A stretch of 64,000 nucleotides of DNA from Glaciimonas sp. PAMC28666 (GTDB taxonomy: Bacteria > Pseudomonadota > Gammaproteobacteria > Burkholderiales > Burkholderiaceae_D), in the NCBI RefSeq assembly GCF_016917355.1, contig NZ_CP070304.1, positions 496,001 through 560,000 on the forward strand, given 5' to 3'. Made by a program: the position numbers and the translations under genes. Positions within the stretch are counted from its first letter, which is position 1; each line of letters opens with the position of its first letter. Shown here in pieces: positions 36,757-44,563 of the stretch. The notes beneath the pieces are model-generated. The model ran no database searches. It worked only from the letters and a program-made list of their open reading frames with translations, and was not told where the DNA came from.

Positions 36757-38874
36757 TCAAGCTAGAATCGGCAATGGAACCGGGACCAGCGAACGCGTGT
36801 CCAGCTTCGTTCTAAATTTTTCCACGGCACCGATGAACAGCGCCGGGTCCATTGGCCGCCCGAACAAATAGCCTTGCAGCGCATCACATCCGAGTTCGGT
36901 CAGGAACGCCTGCTGTGCTTCGGTTTCGACGCCTTCGGCCACGATCCGTAAATCAAGCGTACGGCCAAGTGCCACAATCGCGGCGACGATCGCAGCATCG
37001 TCCGTGCCGTATTCCAGATCGCTGACAAAACCACGATCTATCTTCAATTCATTAGCAGGCATCCGCTTCAGGTAGAGCAAACTGGAATAACCGGTACCAA
37101 AATCGTCGATTGAAATATCAATGCCAAGATCTGCTATCTGTTCCAGGATTGCCATGCTGGCATCGACGTCCTCCATAGCGGTTGACTCGGTCACTTCCAG
37201 CGTGAGGCAATGCGCAGGGAGATCGTGGCGGGCTAAAGTTTTTTGGAGGACCTCCAGCAGATCGTCATGCACGAACTGTAATGTAGACAGGTTAACCGCT
37301 ATTCTCCAGTCGTGGTTGCCGAGGTCGTACCACTTCCGCATCTGGCGGCAGGCTTCGTCCAGTACCCATTCGCCGATCGGCACGATCAATCCGGATATTT
37401 CCGCCAACGGGATAAAATCGGCAGGCATGACGAGTCCACGGGTCGGATGCTGCCAGCGCAGTAAGGCTTCCGCACCTAACACCGGACCGTTGGGCGCGTT
37501 CAGCTTAGGCTGATAATGCAGCACGAATTCGTTACGCTCCAGCGCCAGTCTCAATTCCTGCAGTCCGCGCAACTGATTTTGCGTCTTGGCGTTCATCGAC
37601 ACTTTGAAAAAATGATAAGCGTTGCGCCCCGTTTTCTTGGTGTGATACATGGCCGACTCGGCGTTCACCATCAGATCGTGCTCGTTGCTGCCGTCTTCCG
37701 GATAGATAGCAATACCGACGCTAGCCGATAACTGGAATTCATGCGCGTTGATGTGAAAGGGCTTGTTGATCAGCGCAACCAGGCGGCTGGCAATAGTGGC
37801 GGCCGCTACCGGCTCGCTAAACTCCACCAGCACCATGAATTCATCACCCCCCAGGCGTGCCACTGTGTCCTGCGCCCGCATGATGGTCCTGATCCGCCCC
37901 GCTACTTCGACCAACAGCAGATCTCCTGTGTTGTGACCGAGCGAATCGTTGATGATCCTGAAACCGTCGAGATCCGTGAACATCAGTGCGAAATGGCTTT
38001 GATCGCGAGCCGCTTTGTGAATTGCCTGGTTGAGACGATCTTTCAGCAGGCTGCGATTCGGCAGCTTGGTGAGGTTGTCGTAGAGCGCCTGGTGCGAGAG
38101 TTCCTCGTTAGACTCGGCCAGCGACATCGCCCATTTGGCCGTACGCGCTTCCAGCCGTGCATCAAACGCCGAAATCATCAATGTAACGGTTAGTACCGCC
38201 AACACCACCACCACGATCACAAGCGCCAGCCAGCCAGGTCCGACTGCCGCGCTGGCCGGCATGCTAACGCTGTTAAGCGGAATTCTGGCCGCCGCCATGC
38301 CTGTATAATGGATGCTGGAAATAGCCGCACCCATGACTGTCGCCGCGACGACCCGTGCCAACAAGACATGCGATGTGTTCTTGCGTAACCGGAAGGTAAT
38401 CCACAATGCGGCAGCGGCAGCAGCGATCGCAATCGCAACAGAGGCGGCAAGTAGCGACGGATCGTATTGGATACCGGGCTGAATCCGCAGCGCTGCCATG
38501 TCGGTGTAGTGCACGGCAGTGATGCCAGCGCCCACCACAATCGCACTGGTGCTGAGCCGCTCCAACGGTAGCTCAGGCCGACTGACCTGCCACAGCGCGA
38601 ACCCCGCCACCACCACTGCAATGAGCACCGATAACAAGGTAATAGATAGATCGTAGCTCAGCGGAATCGACAAACTGAAGGCCATCATGCCGACAAAATG
38701 CATGGTCCAGATACCAAGTCCCATCGAGACGGCACCGCCGAACAGCCAGCCGTATACAGCTGTTCCTGCCGCGGCACCTATTCTTGCCGCCATGTCCAGC
38801 GCCATAAACGAAACGAACATGGCAACCAGAAAGGAAATTACCACCATAGAACTGTTGTAATGATGAATGAGCAT
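36757..38874 (-). CDS. MHYT-GGDEF-EAL c-di-GMP signalling protein
   Basis: A 705-residue membrane protein able in principle to make or break c-di-GMP. Residues 1-240 form an MHYT sensor with about seven helices and the repeated motifs MHFVGM (58-63), VHYTDM (121-126) and IHYTGM (189-194), proposed in this family to bind metal and sense a diatomic gas. A GGDEF domain follows with intact GGDEF (342-346) and an I-site RAQD (333-336) five residues before it. Then comes an EAL domain with EALLRW (469-474), DDFGTGYSS and EGVETE, so both catalytic halves look active. It sits between flgL and the glycosyltransferase gene and probably tunes the motile-sessile switch, with YcgR (60404-61198) as a possible effector. 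Which activity dominates cannot be told. Confidence 0.95.
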   Translation of the reverse strand: MLIHHYNSSMVVISFLVAMFVSFMALDMAARIGAAAGTAVYGWLFGGAVSMGLGIWTMHFVGMMAFSLSIPLSYDLSITLLSVLIAVVVAGFALWQVSRPELPLERLSTSAIVVGAGITAVHYTDMAALRIQPGIQYDPSLLAASVAIAIAAAAAALWITFRLRKNTSHVLLARVVAATVMGAAISSIHYTGMAAARIPLNSVSMPASAAVGPGWLALVIVVVVLAVLTVTLMISAFDARLEARTAKWAMSLAESNEELSHQALYDNLTKLPNRSLLKDRLNQAIHKAARDQSHFALMFTDLDGFRIINDSLGHNTGDLLLVEVAGRIRTIMRAQDTVARLGGDEFMVLVEFSEPVAAATIASRLVALINKPFHINAHEFQLSASVGIAIYPEDGSNEHDLMVNAESAMYHTKKTGRNAYHFFKVSMNAKTQNQLRGLQELRLALERNEFVLHYQPKLNAPNGPVLGAEALLRWQHPTRGLVMPADFIPLAEISGLIVPIGEWVLDEACRQMRKWYDLGNHDWRIAVNLSTLQFVHDDLLEVLQKTLARHDLPAHCLTLEVTESTAMEDVDASMAILEQIADLGIDISIDDFGTGYSSLLYLKRMPANELKIDRGFVSDLEYGTDDAAIVAAIVALGRTLDLRIVAEGVETEAQQAFLTELGCDALQGYLFGRPMDPALFIGAVEKFRTKLDTRSLVPVPLPILA

Positions 38875-39263
38875 TTTTTTAGGCTGTCAACATTGTGGAT
38901 CAGCACTTCCTGGTATGTTTACCTGATCGCCGGAGATATGCTTGAAAGCACTGATTTGGATGTGACGCAACGTCGGCAGTTGCCGTAATGATGCTGAAAA
39001 ATGCACGTTGCGTACGGAGTCCAGAGTAAAAAACATGCCAAAACCTTATAAAAGCAAAAAGCGGGGGCGCTCTACCTAAGTTAACGGCAATCCCTCGAAA
39101 AGTATTAGGGTCAGATTGGCGGTAAATAGCGATATCGGTGGTTACAATCCTCAACCTATAATCCTGAAATTAGCATTCTGAAATTAGCATTCTGAAATTA
39201 GCGTTCTGAAATTAGCGTTCTGAAACCCAGCGACATAGCGGCCTCCGGCCTGACAGCGACACA
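38875..39263. other. Divergent non-coding region before the TPR-glycosyltransferase gene
   Basis: About 390 nt without a supported gene, between two divergent genes. It ends in the 14-bp tandem repeat at 39161-39225. No sigma-28 element or convincing sigma-70 pair could be read. Confidence 0.65.
39161..39225. repeat. 14-bp tandem repeat upstream of the TPR-glycosyltransferase gene
   Basis: Four full units and a partial fifth of ATTCTGAAATTAGC: 39161-39174 (one change), 39175-39188, 39189-39202, 39203-39216 (first base G) and 39217-39225. The array ends 38 nt before the ATG, where changes in copy number would alter promoter or leader spacing. Confidence 0.93.
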
Positions 39264-41360
39264 ATGCAAAAACCCTCCCAAGCTTGGTCCTCCGGACCGG
39301 CACCAGAGACGCCCGTGCAGCAAATCGGCGGTCTGCTGTCGCGTGGACTTTTTGCGCAAGGACTACAAGTTGCCACGGATGCTCTGGCCCACGATAGCGA
39401 TAACCCCGACCTCTGCCAACTGGCCGGCATCTGCGCGGTGAATCTCGGCCTCCACGCGCAAGCGGAACAATTCTGGCGACGGGCCGTCGCGCTTGCACCA
39501 TACGCAGCTGGCGTCCACGCCAACCTTGCCGTCTTGCTGGAACAACTGCAACGCGACGAGGAGGCTGAGCAATGCCATAGGCAGGCCTTGAAACTGGCAC
39601 CGGCGAATGCCGGAAACCATTTCAATCTGGGTATTTTTTTATCACATCGACAGCGTGTCGACGAAGCGGAACAATGCTATCGGCAAGCACTGACGCTTGC
39701 ACCCACAAACGCCAGGATACACGCCAGCCTCGGTGTATTAATGGCTTCGCATCAACGCGATAAAGAGGCTGAATACAGCTATCGGCAAGCCCTTGTGCTA
39801 GCGCCGGCGGACGCCGGAACGCACGCCAACCTCGGTGTCTTGCTGGCATCCCGACTGCGCAACGAGGAAGCGGAGCAATGCTATCGACAAGCGCTTGCAC
39901 TGGACCCGGCAAATGCTGGAACACACTCCAACCTCGGGCTATTGCTCGTGGCACAGAAACGTCCCGAAGAGGCGGAGCGGCATTATCGGGAGGCGCTCGC
40001 GCTTGATCCAGGCAATGCGAAAGCCCATACCAATCTCGGACTGTTGCTGGAATACCGCAAACAGGACGATCTGGCCGAGCAGCACCACCGCGAGGCAATC
40101 TGCCTGAACCCGGCATCTTCGGAAACCCGCTTCAATCTGGCGAATTTGTTAGCAAGCCAGCAGCGCGACGCGGAAGCCGAGCAACTCTACCGGCAAGCAA
40201 TTGTCCTCAAACCGATCAGCGCCATTGCCTATTCCAATCTTGGCACCATGCTGATGAATTGCCAGCGCTTCGACGAAGCGGAACTGTGCTTCCGCCAAGC
40301 AATGACATTGCAACCAGACTACCTGCTGGCACGCCACAATCTCGCGCTATTGCTGCTGTCTCTCGGTCGCTTTTCCGAGGGCTGGGGCTATTACGAGGCA
40401 CGTACCAACACCGGCACGACAACGCCTGAACTGGCCTGCCGGCAGTGGCAGGGCGAGTCTCTGGCTGGAAAATCACTTCTAGTATGGCCAGAACAAGGCT
40501 TGGGCGACATGATGCAGTTCACGCGCTACGTGCCGTTTTTGAAGGAACAAGGGGCGACATACATCACACTGGTTTGTCATCCCCCACTGAAAAGCCTGAT
40601 GACCACGCTGGCGGGTGTCGATAAGGTGGTTGCCATTGGCGACATGGGAGTGCTCCCAACGCATGATTACTGGACCTTGCCGCTCAGCTTTCCGCTGCAT
40701 TGCAAGACCGGACTGGAGACGATCCCGGCACATTTGCCCTACCTGCACGCGCAACCGCAGCGTCTGGCCGAATGGTTGCCACATTTGCCGCAGCAGGGAT
40801 TTCGAGTCGGGCTGGTCTGGAAAGGCAACCCCTTGCATGAAAATGATCGGCACCGCTCCTTGCCGGGATTAGCGAACCTGGCCCCACTCTGGTCGGTACC
40901 AGGTGTGACATTTATTAGCCTTCAAAAAGGCGCGGATGAAGATGTCGCCCAACAACCTGGCCCAACGCAGCCGTTACGGCATCTTGGCAGCGCCGTCGCC
41001 GATCTGGCGGACAGCGCCGCCATCATTGCACAACTCGATTTACTGATCTGCGTCGACACCGCCGTCGCGCATCTCGCTGGCGCGCTTGGCAAGGACTGCT
41101 GGGTACTTTTGCCTGCTTACAAAACCGATTGGCGCTGGATGCAAACGCGACATGATACGCCGTGGTATCCGGGCGCACTGCGCTTATTCCGCCAACAGCA
41201 TAAGGAGAAAGGGGAATGGACGGCGCTGATAGCGGAAGTGACGCACGCACTAATGGAGAAAGTTGCAGAAGCTGGCGCAAATTTTGCTGCCTGCCGCGTT
41301 GAGGCTTTTGCCCTTACGTCAGATCAACTGGCACTATACCCACAGGAACGAAGGCCATAG
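39264..41360 (+). CDS. TPR protein with C-terminal glycosyltransferase-like domain
   Basis: A 698-residue soluble protein. Residues about 15-370 are some ten tetratricopeptide repeats of 34 residues (repeated AEQCYRQALALDPANAGTH-type units), a protein-binding superhelix. Residues about 390-660 resemble a GT-B glycosyltransferase of the heptosyltransferase/GT9 kind: WPEQGLGDMMQFTRYVPFLK, then VGLVWKGNPLHENDRHRS, then DLLICVDTAVAHLAGALGK. TPR plus glycosyltransferase proteins beside flagellin genes, such as FlmG of Caulobacter, glycosylate flagellin, and this one lies between flgL and fliDC. That is the best guess for its role; the sugar donor and its pathway are not in the window. No clear Shine-Dalgarno precedes the ATG. 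Confidence 0.85.
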   Translation: MQKPSQAWSSGPAPETPVQQIGGLLSRGLFAQGLQVATDALAHDSDNPDLCQLAGICAVNLGLHAQAEQFWRRAVALAPYAAGVHANLAVLLEQLQRDEEAEQCHRQALKLAPANAGNHFNLGIFLSHRQRVDEAEQCYRQALTLAPTNARIHASLGVLMASHQRDKEAEYSYRQALVLAPADAGTHANLGVLLASRLRNEEAEQCYRQALALDPANAGTHSNLGLLLVAQKRPEEAERHYREALALDPGNAKAHTNLGLLLEYRKQDDLAEQHHREAICLNPASSETRFNLANLLASQQRDAEAEQLYRQAIVLKPISAIAYSNLGTMLMNCQRFDEAELCFRQAMTLQPDYLLARHNLALLLLSLGRFSEGWGYYEARTNTGTTTPELACRQWQGESLAGKSLLVWPEQGLGDMMQFTRYVPFLKEQGATYITLVCHPPLKSLMTTLAGVDKVVAIGDMGVLPTHDYWTLPLSFPLHCKTGLETIPAHLPYLHAQPQRLAEWLPHLPQQGFRVGLVWKGNPLHENDRHRSLPGLANLAPLWSVPGVTFISLQKGADEDVAQQPGPTQPLRHLGSAVADLADSAAIIAQLDLLICVDTAVAHLAGALGKDCWVLLPAYKTDWRWMQTRHDTPWYPGALRLFRQQHKEKGEWTALIAEVTHALMEKVAEAGANFAACRVEAFALTSDQLALYPQERRP

Positions 41361-41389
41361 CCACAGATTGCCGTGATGGGGAGATGCGG

Positions 41390-42064
41390 TCAAATTGTCC
41401 AGGCAGATACAGAGTCAAGCAAGCCATGCTTGATCGCGTAATGGGTCAACTGCGCATTCGTCCTCACGCCCATTTTTTCGAACACCCGGGAGCGATAAAC
41501 GCTAACGGTCTTCGGACTGATGGATAGATTCTTGGCTATTTCGGTGCGGGTCTGGCCCGAGGCAATCATTCGCACGGTCTGGAATTCACGGTTCGATAAT
41601 TGTTGGTGCGGCATCAACTCGTCTTCGTGTATGACGTGGTTAGCGAGTGACTCCGCCAGGTTCTGGCTGATGTATTTCTTTCCACGTGCAACCACACGCA
41701 CCGCTTCCAGAAGTTCATCGGGGGTGCTGTCTTTGGTCATGTAGGCTGCCGCTCCGGCTTTCAGGGCGCGTACCGCGAACTGTTCCGGACCGTAACTGCT
41801 AAGCACCATGATCCGCAGCATCGGTTCACGCTTCTTCAGTAAATGCAGAATTTCGATGCCATCCTTGTCGGGCATCGCAATATCCAATATCAATACATCG
41901 CATGGTTGTTCGCGCAAAACCTGCGTGATACCAACATAATCGCTGGCCTCACCGATGACTACGATACCCGGGCTGGCACACAGAATGTGCTGCAATCCCC
42001 GACGAACGAGCCGTTGATCATCGGCAATCAGTACGCGAATCGGTGCTACAGCTGAAATATCCAT
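41390..42064 (-). CDS. NarL/FixJ-type response regulator
   Basis: A 224-residue two-domain regulator. The receiver spans residues 8-125, with the acidic pair DD near 15-16, phospho-acceptor Asp61 (VLILDIAMPDKDG) and Lys in MTKDSTPDE. The C-terminal LuxR-type helix-turn-helix reads LSNREFQTVRMIASGQTRTEIAKNLSISPKTVSVYRSRVFEKMGV. Its cognate kinase is not adjacent. Its place between the glycosyltransferase gene and the fliDST block suggests a link to motility, but the targets are unknown. A 160-nt gap separates it from flhB2. Confidence 0.92.
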   Translation of the reverse strand: MDISAVAPIRVLIADDQRLVRRGLQHILCASPGIVVIGEASDYVGITQVLREQPCDVLILDIAMPDKDGIEILHLLKKREPMLRIMVLSSYGPEQFAVRALKAGAAAYMTKDSTPDELLEAVRVVARGKKYISQNLAESLANHVIHEDELMPHQQLSNREFQTVRMIASGQTRTEIAKNLSISPKTVSVYRSRVFEKMGVRTNAQLTHYAIKHGLLDSVSAWTI

Positions 42065-42226
42065 CTCTATCTATGCGGTTTGTGAACAACTGTTAAAAGT
42101 GATGCGATTATCGGCCATTGATCGAGTCCGCACAAAGCAAAATTTAACATTTGAGCAACAATTTGTTACACAGGCGAATAAAGTGTGCATACGTGATCAA
42201 TAAGCTAATAATTTTCGTTATTCGTT

Positions 42227-42502
42227 CTATTCTGCTTCCTTTTCCAATCGATGTAACCAAGCCAACAGTTCCGCTACTGCCACATACAACTGCGGTGGAA
42301 TATGAGCATCCAGATCGACCCGCAGCAAAAGGTTAACCAGCTCTGGCGACGCGTGCACATACAATCCATTTTCACGGGCCCGCTCAATGATCGCTTCGGC
42401 GACCAAACCATAGCCTTTTGCCAATACCAGAGGGGCTTGGTCCCCCCTGCCCGATGATAGTGCTACCGCGCTTTGGCGCTGTTCATGTCCGGTTTCCATC
42501 AA
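42227..42502 (-). CDS. FlhB-like C-terminal domain protein (FlhB2)
   Basis: A 91-residue protein matching only the cytoplasmic C-terminal domain of FlhB: QAPLVLAKGYGLVAEAIIERARENGLYVHASPELVNLLLRVDLDAHIPPQLYVAVAELLAWLHRL. It lacks the membrane part and the NPTH cleavage site; its sequence corresponds to FlhB after the cleavage point. Such stand-alone copies often pair with a second FliK, as here (three bases after fliK2). It may modulate export switching, though the role in this organism is inferred only. Confidence 0.88.
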   Translation of the reverse strand: MMETGHEQRQSAVALSSGRGDQAPLVLAKGYGLVAEAIIERARENGLYVHASPELVNLLLRVDLDAHIPPQLYVAVAELLAWLHRLEKEAE

Positions 42503-42505
42503 GCC

Positions 42506-43726
42506 TTATTCCGTCGTGTCGGTTGATCTCAGCGGTGCCAGCGGTACCACATGCAAGCCGCTCAACTGTAGTCCGACATCGGCAAAACGTTGTCGCAAAG
42601 CCGCACTCTCGTTCCGCAGCGCCACCCTGCTGGCATCTTCGCCGGCGGCCATATCGGCATGTACATTGTCGCCGCAGACGCTCACGCTTAGTTCGATAGT
42701 CCCCAGCTTCGGCAGGGTAATTGCCACGCGCGTATTCCAGATGCGCGCCACGCCTGATACGACAGCGGCTTCCGGCTGCGCATCCTTGCGCTCGTTAATT
42801 TCCCACTCCATCCTGGCATCCGGCCAGGCTTCGCCACTCCAGCGAAATACCGGCATTGCCAGCAATTCGAGCTGCTGACGGACTAGCCCCGCAGCGTCCG
42901 GGTGCACCGTCGGTATTAATGGACGATCAGCACGTATGATGGCCGAAGACATCGACGCAGAATTGTCGTCCAGTGCGCGTGTCGGGAGCGGCGCCCTGCT
43001 GCCGGCTCGATAAGCTGCCTCCACACTGACAGAACCGGAATTGTTGCGTGGCGAGATCGCTAGCGTTGTTAGCGCAGCAGTCGTTACTAACTGCGCATCG
43101 CCATTGATGAAGGTGACAATCGATGCGGCTGAGGTGGGTTGTTGAGGAATTTGTGACGTCAGTGCGTCGCTACCCGTATCGGGTATGGAGGTTGGATACA
43201 TAGCGTCATCTGCTACCGGCGGTGCCACATCGTCGTCCGGTGCCGGCCATCCGAGAGCTGCCTGTGGCTCCTGCAGCATTTGCTCCCATGTACGACCACC
43301 GGCTGCAAACTGCAGCAGATGCGCTTCGTAGAACAGACCACTGGTGATGACCGTGCTGGCAAGTTCTGCCGCCAGCAGATCCGGCGCCGGACTAAGCGTT
43401 GACGACCAGATCGGTACACTGCCTTGCAGCGCTTCAACGTCCGCTGGCGTGGGCCCCAGAATGGCGCTGATCACACGCGCGGCAATACTCAGAGTGGCCC
43501 CGTCAGCGGATGGGGTCGATGGCAATACATCGCCATTGGCATCCTGGCCAACTAGCAAATCCAGCGCCTGTCGGGATGGAATACGCGGATCGTTAGCGAT
43601 CACCTGTGTGCTGACGGCCGCTCCAGGACCACCAACGTCGGTCTGTGCACGCAATGGCAACAAATCAGCCCGCTGCCCCAGCGTAGTTGCCATTAACGTA
43701 TCAACTCTGGGCATCACGCCACGCAT
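42506..43726 (-). CDS. Second FliK-like hook-length control family protein
   Basis: A 406-residue protein with a long variable, Ala/Pro/Asp-rich N-terminal region and a C-terminal domain of the hook-length-control type: EAWPDARMEWEINERKD, then ITLPKLGTIELSVSVCGDNVHADMAAGEDASRVALRNESAALRQRFADVGLQLSGLHV. That is the FliK C-domain pattern with weaker conservation than the main fliK at 54343-55716. It lies directly downstream of fliT and upstream of flhB2 in the fliD-fliS-fliT set. Probably a paralogue acting on the FlhB/FlhB2 switch. The start at 43726 is uncertain by a few codons. Confidence 0.8.
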   Translation of the reverse strand: MRGVMPRVDTLMATTLGQRADLLPLRAQTDVGGPGAAVSTQVIANDPRIPSRQALDLLVGQDANGDVLPSTPSADGATLSIAARVISAILGPTPADVEALQGSVPIWSSTLSPAPDLLAAELASTVITSGLFYEAHLLQFAAGGRTWEQMLQEPQAALGWPAPDDDVAPPVADDAMYPTSIPDTGSDALTSQIPQQPTSAASIVTFINGDAQLVTTAALTTLAISPRNNSGSVSVEAAYRAGSRAPLPTRALDDNSASMSSAIIRADRPLIPTVHPDAAGLVRQQLELLAMPVFRWSGEAWPDARMEWEINERKDAQPEAAVVSGVARIWNTRVAITLPKLGTIELSVSVCGDNVHADMAAGEDASRVALRNESAALRQRFADVGLQLSGLHVVPLAPLRSTDTTE

Positions 43727-43741
43727 GCATTTCTCGCCGTG

Positions 43742-44080
43742 TTACGCGCCATAAGCCTGATTAAGGGACTGCTGGCGCTTTAAACTTCCCATCAGCGCGC
43801 TTAATTGCGCCAGTTTCGGCGAGATATTGTCACGAATCTCGGCGTCGTCAGCCAGTATCCGCTTCAATAACCGGTGTTTGTGAGCCAGTTGCGAAGCATC
43901 GAGTGCGTCAACCGCGACCAGCCTCTCCTCAATCGACTTGATGTAAGCGACATGCGCCCTGAATTGCAATTCCACTGCGATCAGCTCGTCCCAGTTGGCC
44001 GCTCGTGCCAATGCGACCATATGCTCGGTCACTGCCGCAATCTGCTCGTAGCAGTGTATTACCTCACTCTGATATCCCAT
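43742..44080 (-). CDS. fliT: Flagellar chaperone FliT
   Basis: FliT is the export chaperone of the filament cap FliD and, in enterics, also restrains FlhDC. The 112-residue helical product starts at ATG 44080, behind GAGGGTGAG and one base past the fliS stop; a longer reading to 44116 would overlap fliS. Conserved features include VIHCYEQIAAVTEHMVALARAANWDELIAVE and the C-terminal helix LSALMGSLKRQQSLNQAYG. Confidence 0.88.
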   Translation of the reverse strand: MGYQSEVIHCYEQIAAVTEHMVALARAANWDELIAVELQFRAHVAYIKSIEERLVAVDALDASQLAHKHRLLKRILADDAEIRDNISPKLAQLSALMGSLKRQQSLNQAYGA

Positions 44081-44081
44081 C

Positions 44082-44549
44082 TCACCCTCTGGATTGCGCA
44101 GGCAGCGACTGCCCACCCTGTTGTTGGGTTTTACCTTCGATTTCGCGCCACGCCGAACCTATATTGTCGAGCAGACGCTCGGCTTCATCCAGTTTGGTCG
44201 GATCGTTATGCAGATTGGCATTCAGCAGGCATTGAATAACGTAGTCGTATAGTTGCGCAAGGTTTGCCACCAACTCGCCCCCTGGCCCCGGATCTTCCGA
44301 AGCATCGAGACTAGCCTTCAGACCGCTCCCGACAATATTGATCGCTTTCGAAATGGCGTTGCCCTTACCCTCGATATCGCTGTTCGCCATGTGGTAGCGC
44401 GCCATAGTGATCGCCGCTTTGGCGCCATCGAATAACAGCGTGATCAACTGATGCGGCGATGCGCTCATGACTGCAGTTTCGATACCGATCCTGGCGTAAG
44501 CGTTACTGGCCTTGTTGCCGGCGGGTGTTCTGGAGTGTGACATGTACAT
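44082..44549 (-). CDS. fliS: Flagellin chaperone FliS
   Basis: FliS keeps flagellin unfolded for export. The 155-residue protein has the family core NAYARIGIETAVMSASPHQLITLLFDGAKAAITMARYHM, then IEGKGNAISKAINIVGSGLKASLD and NLAQLYDYVIQCLLNANLHNDPTKLDEAERLLDNIGSAWREI. It sits 14 nt behind fliD and directly before fliT. Confidence 0.96.
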   Translation of the reverse strand: MYMSHSRTPAGNKASNAYARIGIETAVMSASPHQLITLLFDGAKAAITMARYHMANSDIEGKGNAISKAINIVGSGLKASLDASEDPGPGGELVANLAQLYDYVIQCLLNANLHNDPTKLDEAERLLDNIGSAWREIEGKTQQQGGQSLPAQSRG

Positions 44550-44563
44550 GAGAATGGACCCTA

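Noticed and set aside
39161-39225. CRISPR-like array
   Set aside because: Units are 14 bp and directly adjacent with no spacers, and no cas genes are present. The same holds for the 12-15 bp arrays elsewhere.
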